Origin: Metabacillus dongyingensis
Lineage (GTDB): Bacteria > Bacillota > Bacilli > Bacillales > Bacillaceae
Length of the DNA: 64,000 nucleotides
Assembly: GCF_019933155.2 (NCBI RefSeq)
Contig: NZ_CP082944.1
Coordinates: forward strand, 1,552,001-1,616,000
Direction: 5' to 3'
A program made the translations under genes and the position numbers. How positions within the stretch are numbered: position 1 is the stretch's first letter; each line of letters opens with the position of its first letter. The notes beneath the pieces are model-generated. The model searched no databases, had not been told where the DNA came from, and saw nothing but the letters and a program-made list of their open reading frames with translations. Shown here piece after piece: positions 44,287 through 51,186 of the stretch.

Positions 44287-45633
44287 ATGGCGGAGCGAAA
44301 AAAGCGGAAAATGCATTTGAATTTGTTTCTGACAAGCATGGGTCATCATGAGGCAGCGTGGAGGCATCCGTCCTCTGAGATAGGACGGATTCATGATATC
44401 GGCTATTATCGCGAGATTGTCCAAAAGGCAGAAGCAGCCAAGCTTGATTCTATTTTTCTGGCAGACAGGTATTCTGTTTCTAAACAAGCGGTTAAATTTG
44501 GGGAGCTTGGAGGCGGGGGCCTGGAACCTCTTACTCTCTTATCGGCTCTCGCGGCCGTGACAGAAAAAATCGGCCTGATTGCCACCGTATCCACCTCTTT
44601 CAATGAACCTTTTAACGTAGCAAGAAGGTTTTCTTCTCTTGATCACATCAGCAAAGGAAGAGCCGGGTGGAATGTGATTACTTCAGGCACAGATGAGGAG
44701 GCGGTCAATTTCAATTTTGACCGCATTCCGCCTCATGCAGAAAGGTACAGGCGTGCAAAAGAATTTATGGATGTGGCCATCAAGCTGTGGGGCAGCTGGG
44801 AAGAAGGAGCACTTTTAAAAGATAAAGATTCAGGCATTTATGCAGATCATGAAAAAGTGCATGAAATTCAACACAGAGGCAATTATTTCTCGGTGAAAGG
44901 CCCTTTGAACAGTTCCCGTTCTCCTCAGGGTCAGCCCGTCATCGTACAGGCCGGTTCCTCAAAGAATGGAATTGATTTTGCGGCACAATATGCGGAAGCC
45001 GTTTTTACTGCCCAGCAGTCGCTGACAGAGGCTAAAGGATTTTATCAAGCCATAAAAGCAAAGGCTCTGGAATATGGTCGGTCCCAGAATGAAATCATTA
45101 TCCTTCCCGGAATTTGCCCGATTATCGGCAGAACAGAAGCAGAAGCGAAGGAAAAGGAAGCAAAGCTGCATGAATTAACGAATCCAGAGTACAGCCTGAT
45201 TCAGCTTTCAAACCGAATTGGGATTGATTTGACAGGCTATCCGCTTGACGGACCTCTTCCTCGGCTGCCTGACATCAGTGATATTCAGGGCCATAAAAGC
45301 AGGACACAGCTAATTGTGAGTTTAGCAGAAAAAGAGAAGCTGACAATTAGAGAGCTGCTGCTTCGTCTTGCAGGAGGGCGCGGTCACTTCACGATAGCAG
45401 GAACGGCAGAGCAGATCGCAGATGAACTGGAATTGTGGTTTGAAAATGGTGCAGCAGATGGCTTTAACATCATGCCGCAGCTGATGAGTGAAGGTTTTGA
45501 TGACTTTATTCAGTTTGTTGTACCGGAGCTTCAGCGAAGAAGTCTTTTCAGAACGGAATATGAAAGCCATACATTGCGGGGGAATCTGGGTCTTTCGTTT
45601 CCGGAAAAACAACAAAAAATACGAAACTATTAG
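44287..45633 (+). CDS. NtaA/SnaA/DszA-family FMN-dependent monooxygenase
   Basis: A 448-residue luciferase-like monooxygenase. Diagnostic blocks: GHHEAAWRHP (about 20), LDSIFLADRYS (about 56), RRFSSLDHISKGRAGWNVIT in part (about 116-135), GNYFSVKGPLNSSRSPQGQP in part (about 200) and VQAGSSKNGIDFAA. Relatives desulfurise dibenzothiophene sulfone or oxidise EDTA/NTA-type or organosulfur compounds. ATG 44287 follows aaggggg. It lies inside the ssu operon, so the substrate is probably an organosulfur compound taken up by SsuABC. Confidence 0.92.
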   Translation: MAERKKRKMHLNLFLTSMGHHEAAWRHPSSEIGRIHDIGYYREIVQKAEAAKLDSIFLADRYSVSKQAVKFGELGGGGLEPLTLLSALAAVTEKIGLIATVSTSFNEPFNVARRFSSLDHISKGRAGWNVITSGTDEEAVNFNFDRIPPHAERYRRAKEFMDVAIKLWGSWEEGALLKDKDSGIYADHEKVHEIQHRGNYFSVKGPLNSSRSPQGQPVIVQAGSSKNGIDFAAQYAEAVFTAQQSLTEAKGFYQAIKAKALEYGRSQNEIIILPGICPIIGRTEAEAKEKEAKLHELTNPEYSLIQLSNRIGIDLTGYPLDGPLPRLPDISDIQGHKSRTQLIVSLAEKEKLTIRELLLRLAGGRGHFTIAGTAEQIADELELWFENGAADGFNIMPQLMSEGFDDFIQFVVPELQRRSLFRTEYESHTLRGNLGLSFPEKQQKIRNY

Positions 45634-45660
45634 TTGTTCATTAGAGAGGAGCATGTATTC

Positions 45661-46680
45661 ATGAAATCTGCAGCCAGCCTTGGAAAATGGGGAATTTTTT
45701 TAAGTTTACTAATGGTCATCCAGCTTTTTCTTACAGGGTGCGGCTCAGAAACGAGCTCTGCTGAAGAAGAAAAAGCCCCTTCTGCCGGTCAAAAAACGGT
45801 GGTTCACATTGGAGTTCAGGGAAGTACAGGGATTTTGCCATATGCACGGGAAAAAAAATCGTTTGAAAAGGCTTTTGAAAAAGCAGGGGCAGCAGTAGAG
45901 TGGCATGAATTTGCAAGCGGCCCGCCGCATTTTGAAGCACTTGCTTCAGGAAGACTGGATTTTGGGGCAACTGGAGGGACACCGCTGATAGCAGGACAAT
46001 CAGGAGGTGTTGATTTTAAAGCCATAGCGGTAACAACAGACGGTAAAAAAGGAAACTCAATCGTTGTTCCAAAAGGAAGTGCTGTTAATGAACTAAAGGA
46101 TTTAAAAGGGAAGAAGATTGCAGTAGCAAAAGGTAGCAGTGCCTACAATTTCTTATATATGGCGCTTGAGCGGGCAGGATTAAAAGATGAAGACATTAAA
46201 CTGGTTCAGCTTCAGCCGGATGAAGCGCGGCCAGCGCTCGATAATGGCTCAATTGATGCATGGTCTACATGGGAGCCATACGTGACGACGGCCGTATTTC
46301 AAACAGGAGCGGATGTCCTCGTCAGTGGGGCAGACTTAAATATCAATGCCCCAGGCTTTCTGATTGCACGTACAGGTTTTACGGAAGAGCATCCGGAACT
46401 GACTGTTCTCTTTCTGAAAACATATGAAGAGGTCAGAAAGCACTTTACTGAAAATCTAGATGAAGTATCGCAGGAAATAGCAGATGCAGAAGGAGTGGAC
46501 GTAGACATTATTTCAACTGTCCTGAAAAATTCTGAACCTATCCTATCTCCTGCAACAGATGAATTTAAAAAAGCGCACCAGGATCAAGCTGATTTTCTTT
46601 TTGAAGCGGGAGGTATTCATAAAAAACTTGATACCTCTGAAGTCATAGAGAATCGCTACATTGAAGAAGCCTTGAAATAA
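45661..46680 (+). CDS. SsuA-like sulfonate-binding lipoprotein (plus strand)
   Basis: A 339-residue secreted receptor. Signal peptide to lipobox FLTGC (Cys about 25). The body has VHIGVQGSTGILPYARE, WHEFASGPPHFEALASGRLD and AVAKGSSAYNFLYMALERAG, a typical aliphatic-sulfonate/taurine binding-protein pattern, with the anion-binding loop in GSSAYN. ATG 45661 follows agaggagcatg. It is in the operon with SsuBC. A paralogue with the same motif order is encoded on the other strand at 47198. Confidence 0.93.
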   Translation: MKSAASLGKWGIFLSLLMVIQLFLTGCGSETSSAEEEKAPSAGQKTVVHIGVQGSTGILPYAREKKSFEKAFEKAGAAVEWHEFASGPPHFEALASGRLDFGATGGTPLIAGQSGGVDFKAIAVTTDGKKGNSIVVPKGSAVNELKDLKGKKIAVAKGSSAYNFLYMALERAGLKDEDIKLVQLQPDEARPALDNGSIDAWSTWEPYVTTAVFQTGADVLVSGADLNINAPGFLIARTGFTEEHPELTVLFLKTYEEVRKHFTENLDEVSQEIADAEGVDVDIISTVLKNSEPILSPATDEFKKAHQDQADFLFEAGGIHKKLDTSEVIENRYIEEALK

Positions 46681-46697
46681 GATGAATGCGGGAAATG

Positions 46698-46728
46698 AGA
46701 GTATGCTTTTATCAGCATCCTCTTTTTT
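46698..46728 (+). terminator. Terminator-like hairpin between ssuA and the SsuE-like gene
   Basis: AGAG-T-ATGCT (46698-46707) pairs with AGCAT-C-CTCT (46714-46723), followed by six T. It sits inside the operon just before the gene at 46751, whose ribosome site lies right after it, so expression of that gene may be reduced. Confidence 0.65.
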
Positions 46729-46750
46729 CTATATAAATGGAGGGAAACAA

Positions 46751-47152
46751 ATGAAGGATCTTTTGTTTGTTATTGGCCCTTTGATAGGTGAGCGGAAGAT
46801 GAAATCGTTCTGGACCAATTTGGCTGAAAAAGGATGCAGGGCAAAATCAGTTTATCTTTGTGATTTTCACCCGGATGTTCTTTTTAACCCCCAGTACGGT
46901 CATCCGAAATTCCGTCATTTAATAGATGGAATAAACTCCTCAAGAGTCGTCATACTCGCGGTTCCAAAACAGTTCCTGCCTTCTTTTTATGCGATGCAAT
47001 CCATCCTTGAAGCTTTACCTGCTGAGATTTTTAAAGGAAAGCTGCTGATGCCTGTGTTTTCACCTGCAGAGGAGAATGAAGACATTCCGGAAAAGATCAT
47101 GCGTCTGATTAGCCGTTTTCATGAAACAATTATTATAGAAGAAAGCAGATAA
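46751..47152 (+). CDS. Degenerate SsuE-like flavodoxin-fold protein
   Basis: A 133-residue protein alignable to SsuE at 40612: CDFHPDVLFNPQYGHPKFRH matches LDFEPDVLIRGIYDHPSILQ, and LEALPAEIFKGKLLMPVF matches LDLLPQDVLKDKPVFPLM. The FMN-phosphate loop (GSPSSES in SsuE) is replaced by GPLIGERK and the C-terminal 50 residues are shorter. FMN reductase activity is therefore doubtful; it could be a regulatory or structural partner. ATG 46751 follows tggaggg. It is the last plus-strand gene of the ssu operon. Confidence 0.72.
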   Translation: MKDLLFVIGPLIGERKMKSFWTNLAEKGCRAKSVYLCDFHPDVLFNPQYGHPKFRHLIDGINSSRVVILAVPKQFLPSFYAMQSILEALPAEIFKGKLLMPVFSPAEENEDIPEKIMRLISRFHETIIIEESR

Positions 47153-47155
47153 AGG

Positions 47156-47185
47156 CCCTCCTTGAAGTTAAAGGAGGGTTTCATT
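47156..47185. terminator. Bidirectional terminator between convergent ssu genes
   Basis: CCCTCCTT (47156-47163), loop GAAGTTA, AAGGAGGG (47171-47178), T-rich 3' side; the minus strand also gives a stem followed by CCTTTAT. Confidence 0.85.
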
Positions 47186-47197
47186 TTTCATATAGGC

Positions 47198-48211
47198 TTA
47201 CTCATATTCCTTTAATACTTTTTCAATGAATGAATTATCCACTACTTCCGAGACGTTCAGTTCTTTTTTCAGTCCTCCGAGTTCGAGCAGAAGATCAGCA
47301 GTGCTTTGCTGTTCATTTATGATGCTCTCATCGATCGGTGAGTTTGCAGGCACGGAGTTTTCAAGAACTTTTCGGATCACTACTTTATCCGTTTTCTTAA
47401 GTTCAGAATAAATCGCAATTGCTTCTTCTTGGTTTTCATTTTGCCATCTCGTTGCTTTTTCTGAAACTTTCAGATAAAGCTCAACAAGTTCAGGATGTTC
47501 ATCAGCAAATTGAGTGCGTACGATTTGAAAGCCAGGGCTGAAGGTGCCGATCGCTTTTCCGTTCGAGAGAACTCTTGCTTCATTTTTTACAACTTGGATG
47601 GACTGATAAGGCTCCCAAATCGCCCAGGCGTCTACTTTATTCGTTTCAAAAGCAGCCTGCGCTTCATCAGGCTGAAGCTGAATGATCTGTATTTCAGATG
47701 GATCCATGCCTTCCTTTTCAAGGAAGCGGTACAGCAATCCAAATGCGCTGCTTCCTTTGGCAACCGCTACTTTTTTTCCCTTTAAATCCTCTGGTTTTTG
47801 AATAGGGCTATCTTTATGGACAAGAATAGCATCCCCTTTTTCTCCGGTGCTTGCTGATGCGATTTCTTTAAACGGAATATCAGCACCCTGGCCGGATAGG
47901 ACCGGAATATTGCCGACCCTCCCAAAATCAATCCTTCCTGATGCAATGGCTTCAAAATAGGAGGGGCCGCTTTGAAATTCGACCCATTTAACTTTTGCGC
48001 CAGCCTTATTGAATTCTTCCTCAAACCAGCCTTTATGCTTTGCAAGCAAAATAGGCCAGATGCTTTGCTGAATACCGATATTGACCGTTATACCCTCTTT
48101 CTTTGATTCGCTGTTCTCTATTGAACCAGCTGATTTAGACCCGCACCCAGAAAGAAGGGTGAGCAGCATAAAGAAAATCAAGTACCCAGTAAAACGATTC
48201 GTTCTTTTCAT
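47198..48211 (-). CDS. SsuA-like sulfonate-binding lipoprotein (minus strand)
   Basis: A 337-residue secreted receptor. Signal peptide MKRTNRFTGYLIFFMLLTLL, lipobox LLSGC. Body motifs VNIGIQQSIWPILLAKHKGW, WVEFQSGPSYFEAIASGRID and AVAKGSSAFGLLYRFLEKEG are parallel to the receptor at 45661. Start ATG 48211 is favoured because agggggatg lies 7 nt upstream; in-frame ATGs at 48217 and 48256 fit less well. No transport genes follow on this strand, so it probably feeds SsuBC with a different sulfonate. Confidence 0.9.
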   Translation of the reverse strand: MKRTNRFTGYLIFFMLLTLLSGCGSKSAGSIENSESKKEGITVNIGIQQSIWPILLAKHKGWFEEEFNKAGAKVKWVEFQSGPSYFEAIASGRIDFGRVGNIPVLSGQGADIPFKEIASASTGEKGDAILVHKDSPIQKPEDLKGKKVAVAKGSSAFGLLYRFLEKEGMDPSEIQIIQLQPDEAQAAFETNKVDAWAIWEPYQSIQVVKNEARVLSNGKAIGTFSPGFQIVRTQFADEHPELVELYLKVSEKATRWQNENQEEAIAIYSELKKTDKVVIRKVLENSVPANSPIDESIINEQQSTADLLLELGGLKKELNVSEVVDNSFIEKVLKEYE

Positions 48212-48280
48212 ATTCATCCCCCTAGAAGATATGTTGAAATAGTAACTCATTTTCACTTCCTTTTCTCCGCTGAAACAGGA

Positions 48281-48340
48281 AAGGCCCTATCTAACAGCAT
48301 AAAGATGCTGCTAGACAGGGCCTTCGGTTGACAGATCGGC
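48281..48340 (-). promoter_or_regulatory. Sulfur leader element, copy 2 (minus-strand ssuA)
   Basis: On the minus strand the 21-nt element (48340-48320) has outer arms GCC/GGC, inner arms TCTG/CCGA (one mismatch), GA on the 5' side and one A on the 3' side. The following hairpin AAGGCCCT/AGGGCCTT with inner CAGCAT/ATGCTG is very stable and overlaps the 3' arm. The T run is short (TTTCC). Confidence 0.68.
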
Positions 48341-48361
48341 TTATGTATGAATATATATCCA

Positions 48362-48442
48362 TGTTAATACTTACTATTCCGATTTGTCAAGTGTGATTTA
48401 TTTTCAAATCACATTGATAAATCAGAATATTCGGAGTAAAAT
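48362..48442. promoter_or_regulatory. Divergent sulfur promoters arranged as a long imperfect palindrome
   Basis: TTGACA on the minus strand (48390-48385) and TTGATA on the plus strand (48414-48419) are the -35 boxes of two divergent promoters; the plus -10 is TAAAAT (48437-48442, spacer 17). Between them TGTGATTT (48392-48399) and AAATCACA (48406-48413) form a perfect inverted repeat. The symmetry continues outward through TTGAYAAATCRGAATA on both strands, so one dimeric repressor (CymR is the obvious candidate) may cover both -35 regions. Confidence 0.68.
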
Positions 48443-48461
48443 AATAACAATAACTGAAAAC

Positions 48462-48525
48462 GTCGACCAGACTGCTGGAGGCTTTCGTTCCTGTTTATTT
48501 TTCTCACAGAATGAAAGCCTCTTCG
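48462..48525 (+). promoter_or_regulatory. Sulfur leader element, copy 3 (DUF2325 gene)
   Basis: The 21-nt element (48462-48482) has outer arms GTC/GGC, inner arms CCAG/CTGG, GA on the 5' side and one A on the 3' side. The next hairpin GAGGCTTTCGTTC (48478-48490) with GAATGAAAGCCTC (48509-48521) overlaps its 3' arm. The inner stem differs at several paired positions from copies 1 and 4, which is compensatory change. The T run is weak. Confidence 0.68.
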
Positions 48526-48549
48526 TCTATACAAAAGGAGGATGCTGTT

Positions 48550-48837
48550 ATGAAGTATTTGCTGATTGCAGGCGGGGATCGCATCGAGCCCATCGTGGCG
48601 AGACTTGCGCAGGAAGGGGTAAAGGTGATTTCTCATCTGGACGGAAGAAAACCCAAGATGACCGTCAAAGAAATTCCATGCAAAGTGGAGGTGGTACTCA
48701 TACTCACCGATTACATCAATCACAATCTCTCCACGATTGTAAAAAGAAAGGCTCAGGAGAAGGCGATTCCTGTTTTTTTCTCGAAACGCTCATGGACCTC
48801 CATATCCTGTGAATTGAAAAAAATCATGACAGCGTAG
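48550..48837 (+). CDS. DUF2325 family protein
   Basis: A 95-residue cytoplasmic protein: YLLIAGGDRIEPIVARLAQE, HLDGRKPKM and ILTDYINHNLSTIVKRKAQE, then PVFFSKRSW, all typical of DUF2325. The family is of unknown function; the GGDR and LTDxxNH segments suggest a Rossmann-like ligand site. ATG 48550 follows aaaggagg. It is preceded by its own sulfur leader element and shares the divergent promoter region with the minus-strand ssuA, so it probably acts in sulfur control or supply (inference). Confidence 0.85.
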   Translation: MKYLLIAGGDRIEPIVARLAQEGVKVISHLDGRKPKMTVKEIPCKVEVVLILTDYINHNLSTIVKRKAQEKAIPVFFSKRSWTSISCELKKIMTA

Positions 48838-48860
48838 TCTAATTATGCATTAAAACCAAC

Positions 48861-48890
48861 TTGACACATATGATTAATTAGTATTAAAAT
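48861..48890 (+). promoter_or_regulatory. Promoter of the S-box/FbpA-like transcript
   Basis: TTGACA (48861-48866), 18-bp spacer, TAAAAT (48885-48890). The transcript would contain leader copy 4, then the S-box riboswitch, then the small gene at 49183. Confidence 0.72.
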
Positions 48891-48905
48891 AAAATCAGAA
48901 AAATC

Positions 48906-48953
48906 GCTGATCGGTCGACCGAAAGCTCATACCAATAGGTATGGGTTATTTTT
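48906..48953 (+). promoter_or_regulatory. Sulfur leader element, copy 4 (upstream of S-box riboswitch)
   Basis: The 21-nt element (48906-48926) has outer arms GCT/AGC, inner arms TCGG/CCGA, GA on the 5' side and one A on the 3' side. The following hairpin CTCATACC (48926-48933)/GGTATGGG (48938-48945), extendable by G-U pairs into AGC, overlaps the 3' arm and is followed by TTATTTTTG, a usable terminator. Confidence 0.74.
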
Positions 48954-48983
48954 GTGGGGACACTATGGTCTAATAGAAATTCT

Positions 48984-49089
48984 TCTTATCAAGAGAGGCG
49001 GAGGGAATGGCCCGATGAAGTCTCAGCAGCAGCTTCTACGTGTGAAGACTGTGCTAAATCCATCAAGCTTCAGTGCTTGGAAGATGAGA
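48984..49089 (+). promoter_or_regulatory. SAM-I (S-box) riboswitch aptamer
   Basis: The P1 strands TCTTATC (48984-48990) and GATGAGA (49083-49089) enclose the core: AAGAGAGGCGGAGGGA (P2), ATGGCCCGATGAAG (conserved GGCCC and GATGAA), CAGCAGC, and GCTAAATCCATCAAG, then GCTTGGAAGATGAGA. These are the hallmark S-box segments. Downstream, GAAGGG...CCTCTTC with inner GTTCATTT/AAATGAAC (about 49087-49125) is the expression-platform terminator. High SAM should stop transcription before the gene at 49183. Confidence 0.93.
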
Positions 49090-49156
49090 AGGGGCACGTT
49101 CATTTTAAATGAACCCTCTTCTTTGTAATCAGAAGGGGGTATTATTTATTCCCCCT
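49087..49156 (+). terminator. S-box expression platform
   Basis: GTTCATTT/AAATGAAC flanked by GAAGGG/CCTCTTC, then TTTG; a second stem AAGGGGG/CCCCCTT at 49137-49156 follows. The second CCTCTTC...AGAAGGGGG pairing offers an alternative fold. Confidence 0.7.
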
Positions 49157-49182
49157 TATATTAAGAAAAAGGGGTGTCTGAA

Positions 49183-49344
49183 TTGGGAAACATGATTCGT
49201 CAGGCTATTGAAAAAAGAAAAAAACATCTCATCGGCAAACTGCTTAGCAACGGTATTTATAAGAAGAATGATTTACATTTATTTGAGCTGACTTTAACGG
49301 AGCTTGAGGAGGAATTCAAGCGGATTTTAAACGTGCAAAATTAA
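49183..49344 (+). CDS. Small FbpA-like basic protein
   Basis: A 53-residue basic protein: MGNMIRQAIEKRKKHLIGKL, then LSNGIYKKNDLHLFELTLTE and LEEEFKRILNVQN. The pattern (two helices, KLxxxGxY then LxxLTLxELEEEFK) matches the Fur-regulated basic protein FbpA family of Bacillus. TTG 49183 is chosen because aaaaagggg (49166-49174) lies 8 nt upstream; ATG 49192 would be too far. It lies alone under an S-box riboswitch and leader copy 4, not an obvious Fur box, so it is probably induced by methionine/sulfur limitation (inference). Confidence 0.78.
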   Translation: MGNMIRQAIEKRKKHLIGKLLSNGIYKKNDLHLFELTLTELEEEFKRILNVQN

Positions 49345-49356
49345 ATGAGAGTGTTC

Positions 49357-49375
49357 CAAAAGTCTAACTTTTGGT
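49357..49375 (+). repeat. 8-bp perfect hairpin after the small gene
   Basis: CCAAAAGT-CTA-ACTTTTGG, without a T run; 13 bp after the stop of the FbpA-like gene. Confidence 0.6.
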
Positions 49376-49462
49376 CACCCTGGCAGACTGGCAGCTTACC
49401 TCAGCTGTGATAGAAATAACTATCATACAAACCAAAACCACTTAAATCATGCAAAGAAAAAA

Positions 49463-49515
49463 GCTGAATCAAAAGTGTCGTTTTTAAAACGGCCTTTTGA
49501 TTCAGCCTTTTGAAC
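49463..49515. terminator. Bidirectional terminator for the anti-sigma operon and the FbpA-like transcript
   Basis: GCTGAATCAAAAG (49463-49475) pairs with CTTTTGATTCAGC (49494-49506), with an inner GTCGTTTT/AAAACGGC stem. The minus strand is followed by TTTTTTC, the plus strand by CTTTTG. Confidence 0.88.
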
Positions 49516-49543
49516 AGGTTTGAACCCGAGATATTATTAATCT

Positions 49544-50449
49544 TTACTGCTCGCTTCCTTCATCTGTTTCCTCAATCGGACTATTGAACTCTTCAATGAT
49601 TTCTGCACCTACAGGCGGTTCAAGTTTAAATAATCCATGATTTTTTTCATATTCCTTTACTTCAAACTGGATGACTTTAGGCTGATCATCGATTGCTTTC
49701 CCCTCAGCCACAAGCATTTCTTTCACCACATATCCTGTTTCTTTATCAAACCAGAACTCAACGGTCCTATCAGCACTATAGGTAATTTGATAACGGTCAG
49801 CCTTTCGTCCAGCGATCGTCGTTTCCCCTAAACTCTTTATCTGATCAGGATCTAATTCATTTAGAATGTCTTGTGTATATTGAGAAGCTGTTAAAAGCAG
49901 TTCAGTAATAGTAAATGTGTTCTCTTTTTTATCGTAACTTTTCTGGAACTTTCCATTTACAACTGTCACATTCCCGTTCTCATATTCCCGTCTTTCTTTT
50001 CTTCCTGAAACGTACTGCTTACTCCTGTCATCAAAAACAATATAAATAATCAGCTCTGTTTCCTTCTTCTTTTTATCCTCATCCTTATGCTCCAATGGTT
50101 TGTCCATTTCTAAAAACTTGTCTCTGATTAACTCATTGAGCGCTCTTTCTATCGCTGCTTTGACAGGAGGTGTGTTCCAGGCTGCAAGACACAGGATGAA
50201 GAGGGATGCACAAATGAGTGCTGCGCGTTTTAAGTATTTATATGGAATTGGCTGTTGCTTTTTCTTTTGAGGAAGCATGACCTCTTTATCTTCGAGAATG
50301 ATGTCCAAAGCTTCTTCAAGCTGCAGAAATTGTTCAAAGGATTCTGAGCATTCTTCGCATTCTTCAATGTGCTCAAGCAGGGCATCCTGTTCCGGCTCTG
50401 ACAGCTGATCAAAGATAAGAATTTTTTCCTGGCATTTTTCGCAGTTCAT
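49544..50449 (-). CDS. Transmembrane anti-sigma factor with zinc-finger and LolA-like extracellular domain
   Basis: A 301-residue membrane protein. The N-terminal Zn-anti-sigma domain has Cys3, Cys6 (MNCEKCQEK), His27 (LEHIEEC) and Cys31/Cys34. A helix RAALICASLFILCLAAW (about 74-90) follows. The extracellular part ends with ETTIAGRKADRYQITYSADR and VEFWFDKETGYVVKEML, resembling DUF4367/LolA-like sensor domains. It starts at 50449, directly after the sigma gene on the same strand. It probably holds the sigma factor at 50450 inactive until an envelope signal arrives. Confidence 0.88.
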   Translation of the reverse strand: MNCEKCQEKILIFDQLSEPEQDALLEHIEECEECSESFEQFLQLEEALDIILEDKEVMLPQKKKQQPIPYKYLKRAALICASLFILCLAAWNTPPVKAAIERALNELIRDKFLEMDKPLEHKDEDKKKKETELIIYIVFDDRSKQYVSGRKERREYENGNVTVVNGKFQKSYDKKENTFTITELLLTASQYTQDILNELDPDQIKSLGETTIAGRKADRYQITYSADRTVEFWFDKETGYVVKEMLVAEGKAIDDQPKVIQFEVKEYEKNHGLFKLEPPVGAEIIEEFNSPIEETDEGSEQ

Positions 50450-50980
50450 TTATAGCACCCCCTTACTTTTAAGAGCGTCCATTAATTTCTTGCGGCCCCT
50501 AAATACTCTTGTCTTTACTTTTGCAAGTGAAATTTTAAGGCTTGCGGCTATTTCTTCGTATGAACGGCCTTGATTTCTTAAGATGAGAATATTCTTTGTT
50601 TCTTGATCTAGTGTCTGAAAAACTTCTTTAACCTCGCCGATCATTTCTTTCGACAGAAATGCCCGTTCAGGTGTTTCGGTGTTGATGCTGATGTTGTGCT
50701 TGTATTCTTCACTCACATGCTGTACAGTGTCCTGATTTCGTTTCATTTTTCGTAAATGGTCATAGGTTGTGTTTTTTGACAAAATCGTAACCCAAGCTTC
50801 GATATTTTCAGGATATTCTTTCTCTTTGTCTGAAAAGTACCGAAAGATTTTAATTGAAGCATCTTGAAGGATGTCGTCGACTAGAGAAGAATTCTTGATT
50901 AACTTCCTGATGGTTTTCTCCATTCTTGGACGGTGCGCTTCAATCAGCTTTTCAACATTCACTGTTTCCAATCTTCCCAC
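50450..50980 (-). CDS. ECF sigma factor, autoregulated
   Basis: A 176-residue sigma factor. Region 2: LVDDILQDASIKIFRYFSDK and NIEAWVTILSKNTTYDHLRK (about 32-78). Region 4: DQETKNILILRNQGRSYEEI and AASLKISLAKVKTRVFRGRK (about 125-165). GTG 50980 is given as start; TTG 50971 and GTG 50962 are equally compatible with aaagggtgg. Its -35/-10 pair (51025-51000) is an ECF promoter, so it should transcribe its own operon. Confidence 0.9.
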   Translation of the reverse strand: MGRLETVNVEKLIEAHRPRMEKTIRKLIKNSSLVDDILQDASIKIFRYFSDKEKEYPENIEAWVTILSKNTTYDHLRKMKRNQDTVQHVSEEYKHNISINTETPERAFLSKEMIGEVKEVFQTLDQETKNILILRNQGRSYEEIAASLKISLAKVKTRVFRGRKKLMDALKSKGVL

Positions 50981-50999
50981 CCTTTTTCCATACTGAATT

Positions 51000-51025
51000 G
51001 ACGTCTCATATTACGATTAGTTTCA
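51000..51025 (-). promoter_or_regulatory. ECF promoter of the sigma/anti-sigma operon
   Basis: On the minus strand TGAAAC (51025-51020), exactly 16 nt between AAAC and CGTC (51003-51000). AAAC-N16-CGTC is the common ECF form. Confidence 0.82.
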
Positions 51026-51113
51026 AAAATATGTAAAATAAATCATAAAAAATCCAAACCTCTGTCATTATAACAAAGGAAAGCGTGTCCAAATGAAATT
51101 ATTTTATGATAAT

Positions 51114-51139
51114 GGAAACTTTTTCCCTGATGGTTCGTA
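51114..51139 (+). promoter_or_regulatory. ECF promoter of the divergent ABC transporter operon
   Basis: GGAAAC with AAAC 51116-51119, then 16 nt, then CGTA (51136-51139). It mirrors the promoter of the sigma operon, so both units probably answer to the same sigma factor. Confidence 0.8.
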
Positions 51140-51186
51140 TTACAATTGAATACATAAATCGACAGAAAGAAAAGAGGTTTTAAATC

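Noticed and set aside
48984..49089. Alternative reading of the leader as a T-box
   Set aside because: There is no AGGGTGGNACCGCG antiterminator motif; the S-box core segments are explicit.
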